Shown here: in pieces, positions 32,172 through 41,801 of the stretch
Layout: the number at the start of each line of letters is the position of its first letter
How positions within the stretch are numbered: position 1 is the stretch's first letter
NCBI RefSeq assembly: GCF_026427595.1
Contig: NZ_CP101527.1
Coordinates: 415,001 to 479,000, forward strand
Origin: Alkalimarinus sediminis
GTDB taxonomy: Bacteria > Pseudomonadota > Gammaproteobacteria > Pseudomonadales > Oleiphilaceae
Length of the DNA stretch: 64,000 nucleotides
Direction: 5' to 3'
Translations under genes and position numbers: made by a program
Notes under the pieces: generated by a model
Database searches by the model: none
The model's input: the letters and a program-made list of their open reading frames with translations, nothing else
What the model was told of the DNA's origin: nothing

Positions 32172-32585
32172 ATGTTGCAACCGAAACGTACCAAATTTCG
32201 TAAAATGCAAAAAGGTCGTAACCGCGGCCTGGCCCAACGAGGAAGCAAAGTTAGCTTTGGTGAGTTTGGCCTAAAGGCGACTGGAAGAGGTCGAATCACT
32301 GCGCGGCAGATTGAATCTGCTCGTAGAACGATTTCTCGTCAAGTGAAGCGTACCGGTAAAATCTGGATCAGAGTATTCCCAGACAAGCCGATTACACAAA
32401 AGCCGCTTGAAGTTCGTCAAGGTAAGGGTAAAGGTAATGTAGAATACTGGATATGCCAGATTCAACCCGGCCGTATGTTGTTCGAGATTGAAGGTGTTTC
32501 TGAAGAGCTTGCTCGTGAAGCATTTACGCTGGCAACAGCCAAATTACCTGTTCCTACAACATTTGTTTCGAGGACGGTGATGTAA
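32172..32585 (+). CDS. rplP: 50S ribosomal protein L16
   Basis: 137 aa; binds near the A site and stabilises tRNA. Family motifs [19 protein letters not shown] and [14 protein letters not shown]. The last base of its TAA is the first base of the rpmC ATG (TAATG), indicating coupled translation. Confidence 0.97.
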   Translation: MLQPKRTKFRKMQKGRNRGLAQRGSKVSFGEFGLKATGRGRITARQIESARRTISRQVKRTGKIWIRVFPDKPITQKPLEVRQGKGKGNVEYWICQIQPGRMLFEIEGVSEELAREAFTLATAKLPVPTTFVSRTVM

Positions 32586-32776
32586 TGAAAGCGAATGAAT
32601 TGCGTGAAAAATCAGTTGAAGAACTGAACACAGAGTTGATGAGCTTGTTGAAAGAGCAGTTTAACCTACGCATGCGTAAGTCAACTGGTCAACTCAACCA
32701 GGGTCACCTTCTTCGCAACGTTAGACGCGACATCGCTCGTGTAAAAACAGTGTTGAATCAAAAGGCAGGTAACTAA
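32585..32776 (+). CDS. rpmC: 50S ribosomal protein L29
   Basis: 63 aa; tunnel-exit protein beside L23. Two-helix family pattern with [14 protein letters not shown] and [20 protein letters not shown]. Overlaps rplP by one base. Confidence 0.96.
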   Translation: MKANELREKSVEELNTELMSLLKEQFNLRMRKSTGQLNQGHLLRNVRRDIARVKTVLNQKAGN

Positions 32777-32777
32777 A

Positions 32778-33044
32778 ATGACTGAAGCTGCATCTAATGC
32801 TCGCATGCTAAGCGGTAAGGTCGTGAGTGATAAGATGGATAAATCCATCACTGTCTTGATTGAGCGACGCGTAAAACATCCGATCTACGGAAAGTACGTG
32901 AAGCGTTCAACCAAGCTTCATGCTCATGACGAAAACAATGAGTGTAATATCGGCGATACAGTAACTATCCAGGAAAGTCGTCCTCTATCTAAGACGAAGT
33001 GCTGGAAGTTGATCGAGATTGTCGAGAGTGCTTCTAAAGTGTAA
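32778..33044 (+). CDS. rpsQ: 30S ribosomal protein S17
   Basis: 88 aa OB-fold protein of the 30S body. Motifs [20 protein letters not shown] and [18 protein letters not shown]. Last gene of the S10 group, 58 bp before rplN. Confidence 0.97.
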   Translation: MTEAASNARMLSGKVVSDKMDKSITVLIERRVKHPIYGKYVKRSTKLHAHDENNECNIGDTVTIQESRPLSKTKCWKLIEIVESASKV

Positions 33045-33102
33045 TTCGCCCTTCTGGGGAGTCTTGTCTAAAAGGCACATTGGTTAGTTTTGGAGAAAAG
33101 TG

Positions 33103-33471
33103 ATGATTCAAACTGAATCGATGCTAGACGTCGCAGATAACAGCGGTGCTCGTCGTGTTATGTGTATCAAAGTTTTGGGTGGTTCACATAGACGCTACGC
33201 TCGAATTGGCGACGTAATAAAAGTTACCGTTAAGGAAGCAATTCCTCGCGGTAAGGTTAAAAAAGGTCAGGTTCTTAATGCAGTGGTTGTACGTACCCGT
33301 AAAGGTGTTCGTCGTCCAGATGGGTCTTTGATCCGTTTTGATGGCAATGCAGCGGTATTGTTAAACCAGCAGGATGCACCTATTGGTACTCGTATTTTTG
33401 GCCCTGTAACTCGTGAGTTGCGTGGTGAGAAGTACATGAAGATTGTTTCTTTAGCACCTGAAGTGCTTTAA
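33103..33471 (+). CDS. rplN: 50S ribosomal protein L14
   Basis: 122 aa; forms an intersubunit bridge and is the binding site of silencing factor RsfS. Start ATG 33103 ([19 protein letters not shown]) with GGAG at 33092; a GTG three bases upstream is not needed. First gene of the spc group. Confidence 0.97.
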   Translation: MIQTESMLDVADNSGARRVMCIKVLGGSHRRYARIGDVIKVTVKEAIPRGKVKKGQVLNAVVVRTRKGVRRPDGSLIRFDGNAAVLLNQQDAPIGTRIFGPVTRELRGEKYMKIVSLAPEVL

Positions 33472-33487
33472 GAATGAGAGGCCGGTT

Positions 33488-33805
33488 ATGAAAAAGATCA
33501 AATGTGACGATGAAGTGATCGTCATAGCGGGCAAGGACAAAGGCAAGCGCGGTAAGATTGTCCGCGTTCTGCAAGATGGTCGTGTCGTTGTATCAGGTAT
33601 TAACATGATAAAGCGAAGCACCAAGCCAAACCCAATGTTGGGCGCTCCAGGCGGTATCGTCGAGAAGGAAGCACCCATTCAAGCTTCAAATGTAGCAATT
33701 TTTAATACTGCTACTAACAAAGCAGACAGGGTTGGCTTTAAAGTCTTGGAAGATGGCGCTAAAGTCCGTGTCTATAAGTCGAATAACGAAGTTATCGGCA
33801 GCTAA
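33488..33805 (+). CDS. rplX: 50S ribosomal protein L24
   Basis: 105 aa; assembly initiator at the tunnel exit. KOW motif in [20 protein letters not shown]; conserved [17 protein letters not shown]. Confidence 0.97.
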   Translation: MKKIKCDDEVIVIAGKDKGKRGKIVRVLQDGRVVVSGINMIKRSTKPNPMLGAPGGIVEKEAPIQASNVAIFNTATNKADRVGFKVLEDGAKVRVYKSNNEVIGS

Positions 33806-33823
33806 CGCTTGCAGGTGGTTATT

Positions 33824-34363
33824 ATGCCTAGAATGAAAGATGTGTATCAAAAATCGGTGATGCCTGCTTTGCAAAGTGAGTTCGCTTACAAAAGCGTTAT
33901 GCAGGTGCCGAAAATAGAAAAAATCACACTCAATATGGGTGTTGGTGAAGCTTTGGGTGATAAAAAGCAGATCGATAACGCTGTTGCGGATATGGAGAAG
34001 CTAGCAGGTCAAAAGCCTGTTATCACTAAGGCAAAGAAGTCTGTTGCAGGCTTTAAAATTCGTGAAGGCTACCCTATTGGTTGTAAGGTAACTCTTCGCG
34101 GCGATCGTATGTGGGAGTTTTTCGAGAGATTGGTTGATGTAGCTATCCCTCGTGTACGAGATTTCCGAGGCTTGAACCCTAAGTCTTTCGATGGTCGTGG
34201 AAACTACAGCATGGGTGTTAAAGAGCAAATAATTTTCCCTGAAATCGATTACGATAAAGTGGATAAAATTCGCGGTCTTGACATCACGATTACTACTTCA
34301 GCAAAAACTGATGAAGAAGGTCGTTCTTTGCTGAAAGCCTTTAATTTCCCCTTTAAGAAATAA
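33824..34363 (+). CDS. rplE: 50S ribosomal protein L5
   Basis: 179 aa; binds 5S rRNA and contacts P-site tRNA. I use ATG 33824 (MPRMKDVYQ), which gives the family length; an upstream TTG at 33809 is less likely. Core motif [11 protein letters not shown], then [12 protein letters not shown]. Confidence 0.96.
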   Translation: MPRMKDVYQKSVMPALQSEFAYKSVMQVPKIEKITLNMGVGEALGDKKQIDNAVADMEKLAGQKPVITKAKKSVAGFKIREGYPIGCKVTLRGDRMWEFFERLVDVAIPRVRDFRGLNPKSFDGRGNYSMGVKEQIIFPEIDYDKVDKIRGLDITITTSAKTDEEGRSLLKAFNFPFKK

Positions 34364-34374
34364 GGTAAGGAATC

Positions 34375-34680
34375 ATGGCAAAAATATCGATGAAAATGCG
34401 TGAGTTAAAGCGCGAGAAAACTGTAGCAAAGTATGCTGAAAAGCGTGCTGAGCTAAAAGCAATTATTGCAAACCCTAACGTATCAGATGATGATCGTTGG
34501 GATGCGCAAGTTAAATTGCAGAAGCTTCCACGAAATGCAAGTCCTTGCAGACTTCGTAACCGTTGTCAGGTTACTGGTCGTCCGCATGGCGTATATCGTA
34601 AGTTTAAGTTGTCTCGTATTAAGTTACGTGAGTACGGTATGAACGGTGATGTGCCTGGCTTGAAGAAAGCCAGCTGGTAA
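34375..34680 (+). CDS. rpsN: 30S ribosomal protein S14 (zinc-independent long form)
   Basis: 101 aa, the long C-minus type lacking paired zinc cysteines. C-terminal part [20 protein letters not shown]. Followed by a hairpin before rpsH. Confidence 0.97.
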   Translation: MAKISMKMRELKREKTVAKYAEKRAELKAIIANPNVSDDDRWDAQVKLQKLPRNASPCRLRNRCQVTGRPHGVYRKFKLSRIKLREYGMNGDVPGLKKASW

Positions 34681-34705
34681 ATCACTGTTGGTAAGCGGTT
34701 TGCAT

Positions 34706-34739
34706 AGAGCGGCAGCTAGTGTATAGTGTCGCTCTTTTT
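34706..34739 (+). terminator. attenuator-like hairpin between rpsN and rpsH
   Basis: AGAGCGGCA (34706-34714) pairs with TGTCGCTCT (34727-34735) over nine positions with one G-T pair, a 12-nt loop, then a T5 tract. It lies inside the spc operon, where no transcription stop is expected. It could attenuate transcription or form part of an S8 control site; S8 binds near here in E. coli. Confidence 0.5.
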
Positions 34740-34776
34740 CCGCTGCACAACTAAAAAGAGCAGGAGTCTCATTCAA

Positions 34777-35169
34777 ATGAGTATGCAAGATACGCTTGCG
34801 GATATGTTTACACGTATTCGTAATGGACAGATGGCTGAAAAGGCGTCTGTTTCAATGCCTTCATCAAAAATGAAGGTGTCTTTAGCAGAAGTGCTAAAGC
34901 AAGAAGGTTTTATTACAGATTTTAATGTTGATGCAGAGGCAAAGCCTACATTAACAGTAGAGCTTAAGTACTTCGAAGGAAAGCCGGTTATTGAAGCGAT
35001 TAAACGCGTCAGTCGTCCGGGTTTACGCCAGTATAAAAGCGTAAGCGAGTTACCGAAGGTTTCTAGTGGTTTGGGTGTTGCGATCATTTCAACATCAAAA
35101 GGCGTTATGACTGATCGCGCTGCTCGTGAAGCAGGTATCGGTGGTGAAGTCATCTGCACCGTATTCTAG
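34777..35169 (+). CDS. rpsH: 30S ribosomal protein S8
   Basis: 130 aa; central-domain assembly protein and repressor of the spc operon in E. coli. Start ATG 34777 ([18 protein letters not shown]) with AGGAG at 34762; a longer upstream frame is ignored. C-terminal [11 protein letters not shown]. Confidence 0.97.
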   Translation: MSMQDTLADMFTRIRNGQMAEKASVSMPSSKMKVSLAEVLKQEGFITDFNVDAEAKPTLTVELKYFEGKPVIEAIKRVSRPGLRQYKSVSELPKVSSGLGVAIISTSKGVMTDRAAREAGIGGEVICTVF

Positions 35170-35178
35170 GAGGTAGTC

Positions 35179-35712
35179 ATGTCAAGAGTTGCTAATTCTC
35201 CTGTCGAGCTGCCATCTGGGATTCAGGTGAAGTTGGACGGGCAAGAGATCGAAGTTAAAGGTAGTAAAGGTGCACTAACATTAAATGTGCATTCAGCGGT
35301 TGAAGTGAAGCAAGAAGATAACGTTATCACATTTGCCGCGCGTGACGGAGCTAAAGCTTCTCGCGCACAAGCAGGTACAGCACGCGCTCTAGTCAACAAC
35401 ATGGTTGTTGGTGTTAACCAAGGATTTGAGAAAAAACTGCAGCTAATCGGTGTTGGTTACAGGGCTCAGGTTCAAGGTAAAAAGATTAACCTAACACTTG
35501 GTTTTTCTCACCCTGTTGAGTATGAGCTTCCTGAAGGTATCTCTGCTGAAATGCCAACACAGACTGAAATCGTACTTAAGGGTATTGATAAGCAGAAAAT
35601 TGGCCAGGTAGCAGCAGAAATTCGAGCCTTCCGTCCGCCAGAGCCTTACAAAGGTAAAGGTGTTCGTTATTCGGACGAGAATGTAAGGCGTAAAGAGGCT
35701 AAGAAGAAGTAG
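35179..35712 (+). CDS. rplF: 50S ribosomal protein L6
   Basis: 177 aa, two repeated domains near the sarcin-ricin loop. C-terminal [20 protein letters not shown] is the family signature. Shine-Dalgarno AGGAGG spans the rpsH stop. Confidence 0.97.
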   Translation: MSRVANSPVELPSGIQVKLDGQEIEVKGSKGALTLNVHSAVEVKQEDNVITFAARDGAKASRAQAGTARALVNNMVVGVNQGFEKKLQLIGVGYRAQVQGKKINLTLGFSHPVEYELPEGISAEMPTQTEIVLKGIDKQKIGQVAAEIRAFRPPEPYKGKGVRYSDENVRRKEAKKK

Positions 35713-35720
35713 GTAACACT

Positions 35721-36071
35721 ATGAGCGCAAAGAAAGAATCAAGAGATCGTAGAGCGCGCAGTACGCGTTTTAAAATTAGAGAGTTAGGTGCGACTCGTTT
35801 GTCAGTACACCGTACTCCACAGCATATGTATGCTCAAGTGCTTTCTGCTGACGGCAGCAAAGTATTGGCCTCAGCTTCTACAGTTGAGAAAGAGCTTAAA
35901 GATGGTTCAACAGGCAATGTTGAAGCAGCAGGTAAAATCGGAAAGCTCATCGCTGAGCGCGCTAAGGCTGCGGGTATTACTCAGGTAGCTTTTGATCGTT
36001 CGGGTTATAAGTATCACGGTCGTGTGAAGGCGTTAGCCGAAGCTGCTCGTGAAAGCGGACTGGAATTCTAA
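35721..36071 (+). CDS. rplR: 50S ribosomal protein L18
   Basis: 116 aa; 5S rRNA binder. Motifs [16 protein letters not shown] and [20 protein letters not shown]. Confidence 0.97.
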   Translation: MSAKKESRDRRARSTRFKIRELGATRLSVHRTPQHMYAQVLSADGSKVLASASTVEKELKDGSTGNVEAAGKIGKLIAERAKAAGITQVAFDRSGYKYHGRVKALAEAARESGLEF

Positions 36072-36082
36072 GGGGTGTCAGC

Positions 36083-36583
36083 ATGAGTGTTAATGAACAA
36101 AAGGCGCCTGAGCTTCAGGAAAAGCTAGTACAGGTTAACCGTGTAGCTAAAGTTGTTAAAGGTGGTCGAATTTTCGGTTTCACAGCTTTAACAGTTGTCG
36201 GTGACGGAAACGGACGCGTAGGTTTTGGACGTGGTAAGGCACGTGAAGTGCCTGTTGCAATTCAAAAAGCAATGGACGCAGCCCGTAAGAATATGGTTGA
36301 CGTTGCGCTTAACGGAACAACGCTACAGTACCCAATTAAAGCACGTCATGGAGCTTCTAAGGTTTACATGCAGCCAGCATCTGAAGGTACGGGTGTTATT
36401 GCCGGTGGTGCAATGCGTGCAGTATTGGAAGTGGCGGGTGTACAGAACGTATTGGCGAAGTGCTATGGTTCAACCAACCCAGTAAACGTTGTTCGTGCTA
36501 CTGTAAATGGTCTGAAGGCGATGCAGTCTCCAGAATCTATTGCTGCCAAGCGCGGTAAATCTGTAGAAGATATTGTAGGATAA
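36083..36583 (+). CDS. rpsE: 30S ribosomal protein S5
   Basis: 166 aa; with S3 and S4 it surrounds the mRNA entry pore. [20 protein letters not shown] contains the spectinomycin-loop region in wild-type form; [17 protein letters not shown] follows. Confidence 0.97.
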   Translation: MSVNEQKAPELQEKLVQVNRVAKVVKGGRIFGFTALTVVGDGNGRVGFGRGKAREVPVAIQKAMDAARKNMVDVALNGTTLQYPIKARHGASKVYMQPASEGTGVIAGGAMRAVLEVAGVQNVLAKCYGSTNPVNVVRATVNGLKAMQSPESIAAKRGKSVEDIVG

Positions 36584-36587
36584 GACG

Positions 36588-36776
36588 ATGGCTAAGGCTA
36601 AGACAATCCAAGTTACATTAACTCGTAGCACGATTGGCCGACTACCAAAGCATCAGGCATGTGTAGCAGGTCTTGGACTACGTCGTATTGGTCATACTGT
36701 TGAGGTTGAAGATACACCTTCAGTACGCGGTATGATTAATAAAGTACATTACATGGTTAAGGTCGAGGGAGAATAA
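36588..36776 (+). CDS. rpmD: 50S ribosomal protein L30
   Basis: 62 aa, the short bacterial form. Motif [20 protein letters not shown]. Tight spacing of 4 bp from rpsE. Confidence 0.96.
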   Translation: MAKAKTIQVTLTRSTIGRLPKHQACVAGLGLRRIGHTVEVEDTPSVRGMINKVHYMVKVEGE

Positions 36777-36777
36777 G

Positions 36778-37212
36778 ATGCGTCTTAATTCATTAAGTTC
36801 TGCTCCTGGTACCAAAAAAGCACCCAAGCGTGTTGGTCGCGGTATTGGTAGTGGTTTAGGCAAGACATGTGGTCGCGGTCACAAGGGTCTAAAATCTCGT
36901 TCTGGTGGTACAGTTCCAGCAGGTTTCGAGGGTGGTCAGCAGCCATTACAAAGACGTTTACCTAAGTTTGGTTTTACGTCAAGAAAATCAGCTTTTGCAG
37001 CTGAAATTCGTTTAAGTGAACTTGCTACCTTAGATGCGGAAGTGATCGATTTAGCAGCATTGAAGAATGCTAACTTGGTTCGTAGAGACACTAAAACAGC
37101 TAAAGTGTTTTTGTCTGGCGAACTGAACAAAGCGGTTATTATTCAAGGCTTAGGTGTTACTAAAGGTGCACGTGAAGCGATTACTGCTGCAGGCGGAAAA
37201 GTCGAGGACTAA
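36778..37212 (+). CDS. rplO: 50S ribosomal protein L15
   Basis: 144 aa. Gly/Arg-rich start [18 protein letters not shown] and the [17 protein letters not shown] segment. Immediately abuts secY with no spacer. Confidence 0.97.
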   Translation: MRLNSLSSAPGTKKAPKRVGRGIGSGLGKTCGRGHKGLKSRSGGTVPAGFEGGQQPLQRRLPKFGFTSRKSAFAAEIRLSELATLDAEVIDLAALKNANLVRRDTKTAKVFLSGELNKAVIIQGLGVTKGAREAITAAGGKVED

Positions 37213-38523
37213 ATGGCTAAGACAGGAACACTACCGGCTGGAGCGGCTAGCGGCTTCGCAGAATTGAAGTCAAGGTTATGGTTTGTATTTATCGCGATAG
37301 TGATCTATCGCGTGGGTGCTCATATACCGGTACCAGGCATTAATCCAGATAGATTGGCAGCGCTATTTGAGCAGAACCAAGGGACTATCCTTAGCTTGTT
37401 CAACATGTTCTCAGGTGGTGCGCTAGAGCGAATGAGTATATTTGCTCTTGGGATAATGCCATACATTTCTGCATCGATTATCATGCAGTTAATGACGGTA
37501 GTGAGTCCTCAGCTTGAACAGCTAAAAAAAGAAGGCGAGGCTGGTCGTCGTAAGATTAGCCAGTACACTCGGTATGCAACGGTAGTTCTAGCAACAATTC
37601 AGGCAATGGGTATGTCTGTGGGTTTGGCCGCACAAGAGGTCACTTTCACTCAAACCTTTAGCTTCTACTTTGTTGCAGTTACTACTTTTGTGAGTGGAGC
37701 GATCTTCTTAATGTGGCTTGGTGAGCAGATTACTGAAAGAGGTATTGGTAACGGTATTTCTTTGTTGATCTTCGCTGGTATAGTAGCGGGCTTACCAAGT
37801 GCGTTTGGGCAGTCGTTTGAGCAAGCAAGGCTTGGTCACATTAATATTCTAGCTCTGTTGTTAATCGGAGTTTTTGCAATCGCGATTGTTGCATTTGTTG
37901 TCTTTATGGAGCGTGGCCAACGCCGCATAACCGTAAATTACGCCAAACGTCAGCAAGGACGAAAAGTGTATGCGCAGCAGTCAAGTCATCTTCCACTTAA
38001 AGTCAATATGGCAGGTGTAATACCGCCTATATTTGCTTCAAGTATATTATTGTTCCCTGCTTCATTAGGGCAGTGGTTCGGTAAGGGTGATGGCATGGAG
38101 TGGTTGTCTGATTTTTCTCAGGCATTGGCTCCAAGTCAGCCGCTTTATATTTTACTGTTCGCGATTGCTGTGGTATTTTTCTGCTTCTTCTATACAGCGT
38201 TAATGTATAACCCTAAAGAAGTAGCCGAAAACCTTAAGAAATCAGGAGCTTTTGTTCCTGGGATCCGCCCAGGTGAGCAAACCGCTCGTTATATTGATAG
38301 TGTTCTTACGCGTCTGACGTTGTTTGGGGCCATCTATATAACAGCTGTAGCTCTCCTTCCGCAATTTCTAGTAGTTGCTTGGGACGTGCCGTTTTATTTC
38401 GGTGGAACCTCGTTATTAATTGTTGTTGTGGTCGTGATGGACTTTATGGCTCAAGTTCAGTCGCATCTGATGTCTCATCAGTATGAGTCCCTCATGAAGA
38501 AATCAAACCTTAAAAAGGTGTAG
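37213..38523 (+). CDS. secY: preprotein translocase channel subunit SecY
   Basis: 436 aa with ten membrane helices; the protein-conducting pore in the inner membrane. Motifs [50 protein letters not shown] (cytoplasmic loop for SecA/ribosome) and [12 protein letters not shown]. It starts on the base after the rplO stop. Confidence 0.98.
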   Translation: MAKTGTLPAGAASGFAELKSRLWFVFIAIVIYRVGAHIPVPGINPDRLAALFEQNQGTILSLFNMFSGGALERMSIFALGIMPYISASIIMQLMTVVSPQLEQLKKEGEAGRRKISQYTRYATVVLATIQAMGMSVGLAAQEVTFTQTFSFYFVAVTTFVSGAIFLMWLGEQITERGIGNGISLLIFAGIVAGLPSAFGQSFEQARLGHINILALLLIGVFAIAIVAFVVFMERGQRRITVNYAKRQQGRKVYAQQSSHLPLKVNMAGVIPPIFASSILLFPASLGQWFGKGDGMEWLSDFSQALAPSQPLYILLFAIAVVFFCFFYTALMYNPKEVAENLKKSGAFVPGIRPGEQTARYIDSVLTRLTLFGAIYITAVALLPQFLVVAWDVPFYFGGTSLLIVVVVVMDFMAQVQSHLMSHQYESLMKKSNLKKV

Positions 38524-38569
38524 TTGAGGTAGAGAGCCTCAATAGTGCAGCTCAACTTGGAGTCGTAAC

Positions 38570-38683
38570 ATGAAAGTGCGCGCATCGGTAAAGAAAATTT
38601 GCCGTAATTGTAAAATAATTCGTCGCAATGGATCAGTTAGAGTCATTTGCGCAGAACCACGTCATAAGCAGCGTCAAGGTTAA
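38570..38683 (+). CDS. rpmJ: 50S ribosomal protein L36, zinc-binding form
   Basis: 37 aa, below common gene-length cut-offs. Sequence starts [20 protein letters not shown]11, C14, C27 and H32 form the zinc site, so this is the zinc-dependent (C-plus) paralogue, repressed in favour of a C-minus copy under zinc starvation in species that have both. ATG 47 bp after secY, with TTGGAG upstream. Confidence 0.96.
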   Translation: MKVRASVKKICRNCKIIRRNGSVRVICAEPRHKQRQG

Positions 38684-38710
38684 TACCTTAACTCTATTAA
38701 GTGTGAATAA

Positions 38711-38743
38711 ATAACGCTTGATTTATATTTGATCAAGCGTTAT
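38711..38743 (+). terminator. hairpin between rpmJ and rpsM
   Basis: ATAACGCTTGAT and ATCAAGCGTTAT form a perfect 12-bp stem with a 9-nt loop, followed by TATTTTG and, further on, T6. It probably ends or attenuates spc transcription. A weak promoter candidate (TTGCGC, 18 bp, TTAATA) follows and could serve the alpha operon. Confidence 0.65.
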
Positions 38744-38805
38744 TATTTTGCGCCTTTTTTATGATGTTCCCTTAATAGCAATGCGTTAAACGCGGAGTAA
38801 GATAG

Positions 38806-39162
38806 ATGGCTCGTATAGCCGGTGTCAATATACCCGACAATAAACACGCTGTTATCTCCCTCACCTACATATATGGTGTTGGACGTACTACAGCAAACAA
38901 GCTTTGCGACGCCACTGGCGTTAAGACTACTGCTAAAGTTAAAGATTTAACTGAAGAGCAGTTGGATGCGATACGTAATGAACTCACCAGTATGACTGTT
39001 GAGGGTGATTTGCGTCGTGAAGTACAAATGAACATAAAACGTTTGAAGGACCTAGGTTGCTACCGTGGTCTACGTCACCGCCACAGCTTGCCTGTGCGTG
39101 GTCAGCGTAGCAAGACCAACGCTAGAACCCGTAAAGGCCCTCGCAAACCGATTCGTAAATAA
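38806..39162 (+). CDS. rpsM: 30S ribosomal protein S13
   Basis: 118 aa; 30S head, contacting 50S and P-site t[22 protein letters not shown] and [20 protein letters not shown] are family signatures. First gene of the alpha operon (rpsM-rpsK-rpsD-rpoA-rplQ). Confidence 0.97.
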   Translation: MARIAGVNIPDNKHAVISLTYIYGVGRTTANKLCDATGVKTTAKVKDLTEEQLDAIRNELTSMTVEGDLRREVQMNIKRLKDLGCYRGLRHRHSLPVRGQRSKTNARTRKGPRKPIRK

Positions 39163-39174
39163 TAGGATACAGGA

Positions 39175-39564
39175 ATGGCTAAGCCAGGTACACGTACCCG
39201 TAAGAAGGTGAAAAAGACTGTTGTTGACGGTATGGCGCACATACACGCGTCCTTCAATAACACGATCGTGACCATTACAGATCGTCAAGGCAATGCATTG
39301 TCTTGGGCTACCGCAGGTGGTTCAGGTTTCCGTGGTTCACGTAAGAGCACACCTTTTGCTGCGCAGGTAGCAGCTGAAAGAGCCGGTAAAGCGGCTGCTG
39401 AATACGGCCTAAAAAACCTAGATGTTATGGTTAAAGGTCCTGGGCCTGGACGTGAGTCCGCTGTTCGGGCACTAAATTCTTGTGGATATAAGATCACTAG
39501 CATTATCGATGTGACTCCTATTCCTCATAATGGGTGCCGCCCGCCTAAAAAGCGTCGCGTATAA
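39175..39564 (+). CDS. rpsK: 30S ribosomal protein S11
   Basis: 129 aa; platform protein near the mRNA Shine-Dalgarno helix. Motifs [19 protein letters not shown] and [16 protein letters not shown]-terminal [10 protein letters not shown]. Confidence 0.97.
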   Translation: MAKPGTRTRKKVKKTVVDGMAHIHASFNNTIVTITDRQGNALSWATAGGSGFRGSRKSTPFAAQVAAERAGKAAAEYGLKNLDVMVKGPGPGRESAVRALNSCGYKITSIIDVTPIPHNGCRPPKKRRV

Positions 39565-39579
39565 TTAAGGAGACAGTAA

Positions 39580-40200
39580 ATGGCACGTTATATTGGTCCA
39601 AAATGTAAACTGTCTCGTCGTGAAGGGACAGATTTATTTTTGAAAAGTGGTGCTCGTGCACTAGATTCAAAATGTAATCTAGAGACCCCTCCAGGACAGC
39701 ACGGCGCTCGTAGAACCCGTTTGTCTGAATACGGTTTACAGTTAAGAGAAAAGCAAAAAGTTCGTCGTACTTACGGCGTACTAGAAAAACAGTTTCGTGG
39801 TTACTACAAAGAAGCAGCTCGTCGTAAGGGTGTAGCAGGTGAAAACCTTCTTCAGATCCTAGAGCAGCGTTTAGACAACGTAGTTTACCGTATGGGATTT
39901 GGTGCAACTCGTGCAGAAGCTCGTCAGTTGGTATCTCACAAGAGTATTCTTGTAAATGATAAGGTTGTGAACATTGCATCTTATCAGGTAGCTGCAGGTG
40001 ACGTTGTAAGTGTGCGTGAAAAAGCTAAAAACCAATTGCGTATCAAAAACGCAGTTGAGTTGGCAGCAAATCGTGCACCGGTTGAGTGGGTAGAAGTTGA
40101 TTCGAGCAAGTTGGTCGGTACATTTAAAGCTGCGCCAGAGCGTTCGGAACTGTCCGCTGAAATCAACGAAAACTTGATCGTGGAACTTTACTCCAAGTAA
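39580..40200 (+). CDS. rpsD: 30S ribosomal protein S4
   Basis: 206 aa; 16S assembly initiator and translational repressor of the alpha operon in E. coli. [20 protein letters not shown]4 RNA-binding domain [26 protein letters not shown] precedes the ATG. Confidence 0.97.
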   Translation: MARYIGPKCKLSRREGTDLFLKSGARALDSKCNLETPPGQHGARRTRLSEYGLQLREKQKVRRTYGVLEKQFRGYYKEAARRKGVAGENLLQILEQRLDNVVYRMGFGATRAEARQLVSHKSILVNDKVVNIASYQVAAGDVVSVREKAKNQLRIKNAVELAANRAPVEWVEVDSSKLVGTFKAAPERSELSAEINENLIVELYSK

Positions 40201-40236
40201 GGTTTAAGCAGAACAATAGAGCGAATAGGGCCGTTT

Positions 40237-41241
40237 ATGCAGCGTTCAGTAAATGAATTCTTGAATCCTCGTAACATTGAAGTACAGGAAATTAACCCAA
40301 CTCATGCAAAGGTTATCTTAGAGCCTTTAGAGCGAGGGTTTGGACATACATTAGGTAGTGCTCTGCGTCGTATTTTGTTGTCTTCAATGCCAGGTAGTGC
40401 GGTAGTTGAAGCCGAAATTGACGGCGTACTTCATGAATACAGTGCTATTGAAGGTGTTCAGGAAGACGTTATTGAAATCCTTCTAAACCTTAAAGGTTTG
40501 GCTATCACTATGCATAGCCGTGAAGAAGCAACATTGACGTTGACCAAAAAGGGCGAAGGCCCAGTGTTAGCAAGTGATATTCAGTTAGATCATGATGTTG
40601 AAATAGCCAACCCCGACCATGTGATATGTCACCTGGGCGCGGCAGGCGAAATTAATATGAAACTGAAAGTTATGCTTGGTCGAGGCTATGAGCCAGCTGA
40701 CCAACGTGTAACTGGTGATGACGAAACAAGAGCGATCGGTAGATTGCAATTGGATTCTTCATTCAGCCCTGTGCTTCGTGTTGCTTACTCAGTTGAGAGA
40801 GCGCGTGTTGAGCAGCGTACTGATTTGGATAAGTTAGTTATCGATTTGGAAACAAATGGAACTATTGATCCTGAAGAGTCGATTCGTCGTGCTGCAACTA
40901 TCTTGCAACAGCAATTGTCGGTGTTCGTTAATTTTGATAACGAGAAGGAGCCTGAGCAAGTTGAGGAAGAGGAAGAGGTTGATCCAATACTTCTTCGTCC
41001 AGTTGACGATCTTGAGCTGACTGTTCGTTCTGCTAACTGCTTGAAGGCCGAGAATATATACTACATTGGTGACCTGATTCAGCGTACTGAGGTAGAGCTT
41101 CTTAAAACACCTAATTTAGGTAAGAAGTCACTTACAGAGATTAAAGATGTCTTGGCATCTCGTGGTCTCTCTCTGGGTATGCGTCTTGAAAACTGGCCTC
41201 CGGCTAGTTTGAAGGGTGATGACAGGGTACTGGGTGGCTAA
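40237..41241 (+). CDS. rpoA: DNA-directed RNA polymerase subunit alpha
   Basis: 334 aa. The N-terminal assembly domain has [20 protein letters not shown]; an acidic linker ([15 protein letters not shown]) leads to the C-terminal domain [20 protein letters not shown], which binds UP elements and activators. Lies between rpsD and rplQ as in E. coli. Confidence 0.98.
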   Translation: MQRSVNEFLNPRNIEVQEINPTHAKVILEPLERGFGHTLGSALRRILLSSMPGSAVVEAEIDGVLHEYSAIEGVQEDVIEILLNLKGLAITMHSREEATLTLTKKGEGPVLASDIQLDHDVEIANPDHVICHLGAAGEINMKLKVMLGRGYEPADQRVTGDDETRAIGRLQLDSSFSPVLRVAYSVERARVEQRTDLDKLVIDLETNGTIDPEESIRRAATILQQQLSVFVNFDNEKEPEQVEEEEEVDPILLRPVDDLELTVRSANCLKAENIYYIGDLIQRTEVELLKTPNLGKKSLTEIKDVLASRGLSLGMRLENWPPASLKGDDRVLGG

Positions 41242-41272
41242 CCTCAGGGTAATCAGGTAAGGAATTAGAGAA

Positions 41273-41659
41273 ATGCGTCATCGTAAAAGTGGTCGTAAGT
41301 TTAATCGCAACAGCTCACATCGTAAGGCCATGTTCCGTAACATGACCTCTTCGTTAGTAGAGCATGAGTTGATCAAAACAACTTTGCCTAAGGCTAAAGA
41401 GTTGCGTACAGTCGCTGAGCCGTTAATTACATTAGCTAAAAAAGATACAGTAGCTAATCGTCGTTTGGCTTTTGCAAGACTTCGTAGCAACGAAGCAGTA
41501 GCTAAGTTGTTTAATGAGTTAGGTCCTCGCTACGAGAGCCGCCCTGGTGGATATATTCGTATCCTGAAGTGTGGTTTAAGAGCTGGTGATAGCGCTCCAA
41601 TGGCTTATGTTGAGCTAGTGGATCGTCCAGTTGAAGTAGAGAGTGATGACGAAGAGTAA
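41273..41659 (+). CDS. rplQ: 50S ribosomal protein L17
   Basis: 128 aa; [20 protein letters not shown] is the family start. Last gene of the alpha operon; the acidic tail VEVESDDEE is lineage-specific. Followed by the terminator of the whole superoperon. Confidence 0.97.
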   Translation: MRHRKSGRKFNRNSSHRKAMFRNMTSSLVEHELIKTTLPKAKELRTVAEPLITLAKKDTVANRRLAFARLRSNEAVAKLFNELGPRYESRPGGYIRILKCGLRAGDSAPMAYVELVDRPVEVESDDEE

Positions 41660-41679
41660 TAGCTCTTTGTAACTCACTA

Positions 41680-41707
41680 AAAAAGCCGACTTATTAGTCG
41701 GCTTTTT
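41680..41707 (+). terminator. alpha operon terminator
   Basis: AAAAGCCGAC / GTCGGCTTTT with TTATTA loop and T5; it ends the 30-kb block of same-strand genes. Confidence 0.92.
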
Positions 41708-41754
41708 GCGTTTTATTAATGAGTAAAATTATTCAAGAGTATTACCCAATAAGC

Positions 41755-41791
41755 TTTTGCACCCTGATAGCGTTAGTGTTAGGGTGCAAAA
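41755..41791. repeat. perfect inverted repeat between rplQ and uvrA
   Basis: TTTTGCACCCT and AGGGTGCAAAA form an 11-bp perfect inverted repeat with a 15-nt loop. It lies 11 bp beyond the uvrA stop. Neither strand continues into a T tract, but the stem ends are A/T-rich, so it may still act as the uvrA 3' end. Confidence 0.55.
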
Positions 41792-41801
41792 ATGCCTACA
41801 G

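Noticed and set aside
39545..39979. 144-codon antisense frame opposite rpsK/rpsD
   Set aside because: A long shadow frame caused by codon bias in highly expressed ribosomal genes; no start signals.
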